From Poriferisodalis multihospitum (GTDB taxonomy: Bacteria > Actinomycetota > Acidimicrobiia > Acidimicrobiales > Poriferisodalaceae): a DNA stretch of 9,252 bases. Shown here one piece after another: positions 4,783 to 9,252 of the stretch. The DNA lies in the NCBI GenBank assembly GCA_028278755.1, contig JAPYOI010000144.1, positions 1 to 9,252 on the forward strand, read 5' to 3'. Position 1 is the first letter of the stretch, and each line of letters begins with the position of its first letter. The position numbers were made by a program, and so were the translations under genes. Under the pieces are notes generated by a model, which was not told where the DNA came from, did no database searches, and saw nothing but the letters and a program-made list of their open reading frames with translations.

Positions 4783-6275
4783 GACGTGCCCTCAGTGGCT
4801 CCCGCCGAGCGCGGCGCGCGACGCCCCACGCCCCGCCGGCTGCGCAGCGACAGGCCGGCCAGCGCACCAGCCAGCAGCATCAGCAGCGCGCCCAGCCACA
4901 GCGCCCCGCGAACCCCGGGCAGCGCCAATGCCCAATCGCCGATCCTGATCTCGTTGTCGAACGCGACGTCGAACAGCCAGTTGAAGCCATCGGAGAGGAA
5001 CCCGCCCATCGCCATGCCGACGAGCACGAAGAACCTCACGAGGGTGAACATTGCAGCGAATATCCGCCCTCGCAGCACTTCTTCCACGTTCTCGTGCAGC
5101 AGCGTCACTCCGTTGACATAGACCGAACCGGCGGCCACTCCGAGGACCAACACGGCTGCGTACGCCACGAGCGAGATCGAGACCGTCGCGGCAAGTCCCA
5201 ACGCTCCGCCGGCGAGGAACAGGGACGTCACGAACTGTCGTGTCCGACCGAGCGGTTCATGGCCAGTGCGCTCTCGCCGCCGGCTGGAGACGCTCTGGAG
5301 GAGTGTGACCAGACTCACGCCCACCCCTGCACCGACACCCATGACCACGAGAATCGTGCTGTGACCGGCGCTGCCCGCTCCGAGTATCTCGTCGTTGAAG
5401 ACCACGCTGAGCGGGATCAGCATTCCGCCAGCGATCATGCCGGTGCTCAATCCAACTAGTACTGCCCTCACCTGCGGGCTCAGGAAGATGAAGTCCCAGC
5501 CCTCACGCAGATCGCGAAAGCCCTGGCGCCAGTCGATGCGGCGACCGGTGTCACGCTTGCGGTGCGCAGCGGTGATGTGCGGTGCCAGGGGCAGCGTGGC
5601 GATCAACAGTGCCGCCACCAAGAAGGTCGCGGAGTCGACGACGAGGGCCATCTCCACTTGCCCGATGTCGGTCCAGCCGAACGCCGCGCCGAGCTTGGCC
5701 ATGCCGGCGAACGCCAGCCCGCCGACGAAGAAGGTCCCGTACGCAGCGACCATGCCGAGCGAGTTGGCCGCCGTCAAGTGCCGCTCAGGCACGATGTTGG
5801 GGACGATGGCCTCTTTGGCCGGGCTCCACAGCGAGGTCGCCAGCTCCAGCACCAGCGATGCCAGCACCAGCATCCACACCCGATCAATGAATGGGATGGT
5901 CAGCAACACGCTGGCCCGCGCGATGTCGCAGATCACCAAGAGGCGCTTGCGGTTGAAACGGTCAACGATGATGCCGCCCGCAGATGCGAGGAAGAATCCC
6001 GGCAGGATCCGCGCCGTGATCACGAGCGTGATGGCTCCGCCTGGCTGGTCGCCGCCGACGCGATTCGCGACCACAAGTATCGCCAGCAGACCGATCCAGT
6101 CGCCAAACGAGCTCACCACCTGCGCGATCCAGAGGCGCAGGAACCCCGGCGCTGCGAACAGCCCCGGCTGCGGCGCCTCGGCTCCTGCGTCGTCGACGGC
6201 TTCAGCGTCGGCGTCAGAGTCGGCGTTGTGCGCGTCCGAGTCGCCGGACGACTGCATCGAACGATCCGAACTCAT
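4779..6275 (-). CDS. MFS transporter (MFS_3 / enterobactin-exporter-like)
   Basis: The 498-residue product is a polytopic membrane protein with about 12 predicted helices. After an acidic, probably disordered N-terminus (1-36) comes FLRLWIAQVVSSFGDWIGLLAI (TM1), then MFS motif A GGIIVDRFNRKR (100-111) in the TM2-TM3 loop, LELATSLWSPAKEAIVPNIVP (143-163), a basic central loop (232-260), and the C-terminal six-helix half from about 268 to 476, ending in a basic tail. The pattern WIAQ...SSFGDW with SPAKEAIVP fits the MFS_3 family (PF05977) of efflux proteins; the substrate is unknown. ATG 6275 was chosen because the upstream extension in the same frame overlaps topA. It lies 34 nt after the topA stop without a strong SD; ATG 6257 is an alternative. 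The stop overlaps the tmk start. In some actinobacteria an equivalent MFS domain is fused to dTMP kinase. Confidence 0.87.
   Translation of the reverse strand: MSSDRSMQSSGDSDAHNADSDADAEAVDDAGAEAPQPGLFAAPGFLRLWIAQVVSSFGDWIGLLAILVVANRVGGDQPGGAITLVITARILPGFFLASAGGIIVDRFNRKRLLVICDIARASVLLTIPFIDRVWMLVLASLVLELATSLWSPAKEAIVPNIVPERHLTAANSLGMVAAYGTFFVGGLAFAGMAKLGAAFGWTDIGQVEMALVVDSATFLVAALLIATLPLAPHITAAHRKRDTGRRIDWRQGFRDLREGWDFIFLSPQVRAVLVGLSTGMIAGGMLIPLSVVFNDEILGAGSAGHSTILVVMGVGAGVGVSLVTLLQSVSSRRRERTGHEPLGRTRQFVTSLFLAGGALGLAATVSISLVAYAAVLVLGVAAGSVYVNGVTLLHENVEEVLRGRIFAAMFTLVRFFVLVGMAMGGFLSDGFNWLFDVAFDNEIRIGDWALALPGVRGALWLGALLMLLAGALAGLSLRSRRGVGRRAPRSAGATEGTS
4789..4793 (-). promoter_or_regulatory. 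Shine-Dalgarno for tmk inside the MFS gene end
   Basis: Minus-strand GAGGG lies 6 nt before the tmk ATG and within the last codons of the transporter. It is the clearest ribosome binding site in the operon and confirms this tmk start. Together with the ATGA stop-start overlap it suggests that ribosomes reinitiate from the transporter onto tmk. Confidence 0.7.
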
Positions 6276-6309
6276 GGCACTCAGCAGGCTAGAAGCCGGG
6301 CGCTCCCTG

Positions 6310-8910
6310 CTATCCCGGTTGCTTGCGGGCGGGTGATTTCTTCGCCGCACGCTTGCGCGCAGGAGCCTTCTTGGCGGCACCCTTGCGCGCTCCTGCCTTC
6401 TTCTTGGCCGGCTTCTTCTTGGCGGGCTGCTTGCGCCGTGCCGCTCGCTTCTTCGCTGGGCCCTTGGCGCGCCGCATCGCCAGCAGCTCCGCCGCTCGCT
6501 CGACGGTCAGCGTCTCGGCATCGTCGCCCTGCCGCAGCGACGCGTTGTACTCGCCGTCGCCGACAGGCGCCTTGGTGAGATACGGCCCGAAGCGGCCGTT
6601 CTGCACGGTGATCTCGGCGCCGTCCGCCGGGTCGGCGCCGACGGTGCGCGGCAGCGTCAGCAGCTGCAGCGCGTCCTCCAGCGTCAGCGTTTCGGGCGAC
6701 TGGCCAGACAGCAGCGAGGCAGTGCGGGGCCGGTCGTCGGTCTCGTCGGGCCGTCCCACCGAGACGTACGGGCCGAAGCGCCCGGGTCGCACGATGATGT
6801 CGAGGCCGCTTGCCGGGTCGGTGCCCAGCACCCGTTCGGTGGGCGCAGCGAGCAGCTCGAGTGCCCGTTCGATGGTGAGCTCGTCGGGCGCGAGGTCGTC
6901 GGGCAGCGGCCGAGTGGCATCGCCGCGTCGCAGGTACGGCCCGAAGCGCCCCACACGCGCCACCACAGCCTCGCCGTCTGCGTCCGCGCCGATAGGGATG
7001 CTGTTGATCTCTGCTGGGTCGATATCTGCCAGCCGGTCGTCGGAGACGAGGTAGCGCAGGCCGCCGGCGGCCTCGGGCGTGGCGGCGCCCTCATCGCCGA
7101 AATAGAACGCCGTCAGCCACGGTTGGGCGTCGCGCTCGCCGCTCGCGATCTCGTCGAGGTCCTCTTCCATGCGAGCCGTGAGCGCATAGTCGACCAAGTG
7201 ATCGAAGTGCCGCTCCATCAGGCCCACGGTGGCGAACGCGGTGAACGCCGGCACCAATGACGAGCCTTTCTTCCACACGTACCCGCGAGCCTGGATGGTT
7301 TCGATGATGCTGGCGTAGGTGCTGGGCCGGCCGACGCCCAGTTCCTCGAGCCGCCGCACGAGCGATGCCTCGGTGAACCGGGCCGGCGGGCTGGTGCTGT
7401 GCTCGGCCGGTTCCAGCGACACCGCCGTTGCTGCATCGCCCGCCTCCAAGTCGGGCAGGATGCGCTCGGGCTCCTCATCGGCGCCGGCCGGCGGCGGTGC
7501 GTAGACGAGCCGGAAGCCGGGGCTGCGCACCACGGTGCCGGCGGCAGACAGCTCGACGCTGTGGCGGCCGGCCGCCGGTGAGCCCTGAGACAGTGCCGGC
7601 GGCAGGTCGCAGGCTGCCGTGCCGGCCAGCCTGATCGTGACGGTCTCGCCGGTTGCATCGATCATCTGGCTGGCCACGGTGCGCTGCCACACAAGGTCGT
7701 ACAGCCGGGCGGCGTCGCCGCCGAGATCGGTGACGCTGCCGGGCGCGGGCCAGCTGTCGCCGGCGGGGCGGATGGCCTCGTGCGCCTCCTGGGCGTTCTT
7801 GACCTTGCGGGTGTAGATGCGGGGCTTCGGCGGCAGGTTGTCTTCGCCGTAGCGGCCGGCGACGATCCGCCGGGCCGCACCGAGCGCCTGCCCGGACAGC
7901 GTGGTGCTGTCGGTGCGCATGTAGGTGATGCGGCCGTTCTCGTACAGCCGCTGGGCTGCGGCCATCGTGCGCGAAGCGGAGAAGCCCAGTCGAGCACCGG
8001 CCGCCTGCTGCAGCGTCGAGGTGATGAACGGCGCCGGTGGGCGGCGCCGGTACGGCTTGGATTCGCGCGAGGTCACAGCGAGCTGGGCCCCGGTCAGGGC
8101 ACCGGCAAGCGACGCCGCAGCGCCGGCGTCGAGCACAGACACCGAGTCCGTGCGCAGCTGGCCTTGCTGATCGAAGTCGCGGCCGGTGGCGATGCGGCGC
8201 TCGTTCAACGACACCAGCGATGCGTCGAAGTACTCGCCGGCCGATGGGCCCGGCCCCGCGCCGGCTGCCGTGCCGGTCTGGGCCTCGAGCGTCGCGGTGA
8301 TGCTCCAGTACTCGGCGGCCCGGAAGGCCATTCGCTCGCGCTCGCGCTCCACGATGAGCCGGTTGGCCACGCTCTGCACCCGGCCCGCGGAGAGCCGGGG
8401 CGCCACCTTGCGCCAGAGCACCGGCGACACCTCGTAGCCGTAGAGCCGGTCGAAGATCCGCCGTGCTTCCTGCGCGTCCACCAGCCGCCGGTCGAGATCG
8501 CGGGGGTTGTCGATGGCATCGCGGATCGCCGCGGCCGTGATCTCGTGGAAGACCATGCGCCGCACCGGTATCTGTGGGTTCAGCACCTCGAGCAGGTGCC
8601 AGGCGATGGCCTCGCCCTCCCGGTCCTCGTCGGTCGCGAGGTAGAGCTCATCGGCCGTGCGCAGCAGCGATTTGAGGCGCCGCACCTGGTCCCGGGCCGT
8701 CACGACATAGAGCGGCTTGAAGCCGTCGTCGGGGTTGACGCCCAGCGTCGCCCACGACTCCGACTTGTAGGCAGCGGGCACCTCCGAGGCATTGCGCGGC
8801 AGGTCGCGGATATGGCCCACGGACGACTCCACCACGTACTCGTCGCCCAGCAGGCGCGAGATCGTGCGCGCCTTCGCGGGCGACTCGACGATGACGAGAG
8901 AAGTGGCCAT
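6310..8910 (-). CDS. topA: DNA topoisomerase I (type IA, omega protein)
   Basis: The enzyme relaxes negative supercoils by single-strand passage. The 866-residue product has the TOPRIM domain with the catalytic glutamate in VIVES (E9) and the metal-binding DxDxE of TDEDRE (D94, D96, E98). The type IA signatures LSAGRVQSVANRLIVERE (173-190) and GRITYMRTDS (326-335), with nucleophile Tyr330, are intact, as are HEAIRP (377-382) and GVGRPSTYASIIETI (525-539). The C-terminal part carries three GRFGPY repeats (654-659, 710-715, 772-777) of the topo C-repeat type instead of zinc fingers; I count one cysteine, away from any finger. A basic tail (814-866) of PAKK/ARK blocks ends the protein, as in mycobacterial and streptomycete TopA, where it aids DNA binding and strand passage. 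ATG 8910 begins directly at MATSLVIVES; the long upstream open frame is non-coding or belongs to the neighbouring gene's shadow. It is the first gene of the topA-MFS-tmk-holB operon. Confidence 0.97.
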   Translation of the reverse strand: MATSLVIVESPAKARTISRLLGDEYVVESSVGHIRDLPRNASEVPAAYKSESWATLGVNPDDGFKPLYVVTARDQVRRLKSLLRTADELYLATDEDREGEAIAWHLLEVLNPQIPVRRMVFHEITAAAIRDAIDNPRDLDRRLVDAQEARRIFDRLYGYEVSPVLWRKVAPRLSAGRVQSVANRLIVERERERMAFRAAEYWSITATLEAQTGTAAGAGPGPSAGEYFDASLVSLNERRIATGRDFDQQGQLRTDSVSVLDAGAAASLAGALTGAQLAVTSRESKPYRRRPPAPFITSTLQQAAGARLGFSASRTMAAAQRLYENGRITYMRTDSTTLSGQALGAARRIVAGRYGEDNLPPKPRIYTRKVKNAQEAHEAIRPAGDSWPAPGSVTDLGGDAARLYDLVWQRTVASQMIDATGETVTIRLAGTAACDLPPALSQGSPAAGRHSVELSAAGTVVRSPGFRLVYAPPPAGADEEPERILPDLEAGDAATAVSLEPAEHSTSPPARFTEASLVRRLEELGVGRPSTYASIIETIQARGYVWKKGSSLVPAFTAFATVGLMERHFDHLVDYALTARMEEDLDEIASGERDAQPWLTAFYFGDEGAATPEAAGGLRYLVSDDRLADIDPAEINSIPIGADADGEAVVARVGRFGPYLRRGDATRPLPDDLAPDELTIERALELLAAPTERVLGTDPASGLDIIVRPGRFGPYVSVGRPDETDDRPRTASLLSGQSPETLTLEDALQLLTLPRTVGADPADGAEITVQNGRFGPYLTKAPVGDGEYNASLRQGDDAETLTVERAAELLAMRRAKGPAKKRAARRKQPAKKKPAKKKAGARKGAAKKAPARKRAAKKSPARKQPG
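6313..6471 (-). repeat. Lysine-rich repeat tail of TopA
   Basis: This segment encodes about 53 residues of short, irregular AKK/PAKK/ARK motifs (residues 814-866), similar in composition to histone H1 tails. It is low-complexity DNA read as codons for Lys, Ala, Arg and Pro, and probably a non-specific DNA-binding tail. Confidence 0.85.
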
Positions 8911-8988
8911 GGAGATCCGAGGTGAGCAGCGCCCGCGTCGCAGTGCCGAAGGTGGCGGCGCCGAGGGGACAGCGCCGGACGGTAGCGC

Positions 8989-9001
8989 AACTGTTTCAGT
9001 T
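8989..9001. promoter_or_regulatory. AT-rich inverted repeat upstream of topA
   Basis: The 109-bp gap between the DUF368 stop (9020) and the topA ATG (8910) contains a perfect inverted repeat, AACTG-TTT-CAGTT, overlapping a second one, CTGTT-TCAGTT-AACAG (8991-9006). It is the most AT-rich block in an otherwise very GC-rich gap. It could be part of the topA promoter or an operator, or a weak hairpin ending the upstream gene (no T-run follows). A loose -10 (TACCGT on the minus strand, about 8980-8985) is nearby, but no good -35 is visible. Confidence 0.35.
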
Positions 9002-9019
9002 AACAGCAGCCAGGCGAAC

Positions 9020-9252
9020 CTACGAGGATGCCTGCCGGGTGCCCATCCGATACAGCGCCACCGCAACAGCACCCGCAGCAACTGCAGCAATAACGGCCAC
9101 CGCCAGTTCGGACGCAGGCGGCGCGCCGAGCGCAGCATTCCCGAAGCCCTCGGCGTCGGGATCGCCCACAGGCCACGGCCACAGCACCCGCAGCGACCCC
9201 GCCATCAGCCCCATCAGCGCCGCAATCACCGCATCCCGCCACCGCTCCAGCA
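9020..9252 (-). CDS. C-terminal end of a DUF368 polyprenyl-phosphate translocase (partial)
   Basis: The frame is open from the window edge to TAG at 9020-9022 and gives about 77 residues. It begins ERWRDAVIAALMGLMAGSLRVLWPWP, which resembles the conserved C-terminal GLMxGSLRxLWPW signature of DUF368 membrane proteins. A loop follows, then a last helix (ELAVAVIAAVAAGAVAVALY) and a short polar end. DUF368 proteins (also called PopT or UptA) recycle undecaprenyl phosphate across the membrane for cell-wall synthesis. The N-terminal bulk lies outside the window, so the call rests on one motif. The GTG at 9229 is internal, not the start. It runs in the same direction as topA, with 109 bp between them. 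Confidence 0.62.
   Translation of the reverse strand, partial: LERWRDAVIAALMGLMAGSLRVLWPWPVGDPDAEGFGNAALGAPPASELAVAVIAAVAAGAVAVALYRMGTRQASS

Noticed and set aside
5395..6578. Long plus-strand open frames opposite the transporter and the end of topA.
   Set aside because: They mirror well-supported membrane and topoisomerase coding sequence and carry no plausible protein features.
7780..8925. A 381-residue plus-strand open frame opposite topA.
   Set aside because: It is antisense to the conserved TOPRIM and catalytic regions of topA; the codon pattern belongs to the minus strand.
8911..9138. N-terminal extension of topA up to 9138, which would add 76 residues.
   Set aside because: The extension is Arg/Leu/Trp-rich, overlaps the DUF368 gene in another frame, and TopA proteins begin right at the VIVESPAK strand, matching ATG 8910.
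9000..9242. An 80-residue cysteine- and glycine-rich minus-strand frame at the right edge.
   Set aside because: It is out of frame with the DUF368 C-terminus, which has recognisable membrane segments and the GLMxGS...WPW motif; the cysteine clusters come from reading Ala/Val codons out of frame.

Overview
The window looks like a piece of chromosome from a GC-rich actinobacterium. The order topA / MFS transporter / tmk / holB and the pair zinc metalloprotease / tilS are both actinobacterial arrangements, and TopA has the lysine-rich, cysteine-poor C-terminus of that phylum. The detailed style of the proteins (short TilS, degenerate delta-prime) suggests the class Acidimicrobiia; this placement is an inference from memory of those families. 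Almost everything is core housekeeping; I see no transposase, integrase, phage gene, CRISPR array or defence locus.

Layout. Positions 1-72 carry the C-terminal end of a plus-strand membrane protein. It converges on a minus-strand pair: a Zincin_2-type zinc metalloprotease (1055-2215) followed, with a 17-nt overlap, by tilS (94-1071), the tRNA-Ile lysidine synthetase. Upstream of the metalloprotease is an intergenic stretch with two copies of a ~36-bp direct repeat (57-bp period), then a tiny single-pass membrane protein gene (2382-2516, minus) whose start codon sits 7 nt from a near-consensus -10 box, as in leaderless transcripts. Diverging from it is a plus-strand tRNA-Thr(CGU) gene (2594-2665).

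From 2703 to 8910 there is a compact minus-strand operon, transcribed from right to left: topA (DNA topoisomerase I), an MFS_3-type exporter, tmk (dTMP kinase) and holB (DNA polymerase III delta-prime). The gaps are 34 nt, a 4-nt ATGA overlap, and 10 nt, so co-transcription and translational coupling are likely. The theme is DNA replication: dTTP precursor supply, clamp loading and supercoil relaxation. The transporter is the outsider. At the right edge (9020-9252, minus) is the C-terminus of a DUF368-type polyprenyl-phosphate translocase, separated from topA by 109 bp containing an AT-rich inverted repeat.

The points most worth a second look are the MFS-tmk coupling (these two are fused into one protein in some actinobacteria), a delta-prime subunit with an altered P-loop, no zinc module and a ~100-residue proline/alanine-rich N-terminal extension containing a clamp-binding-like PLSLF, an acidic insertion in the LID of the thymidylate kinase, and the leaderless small membrane protein. 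No wholly new system is evident.
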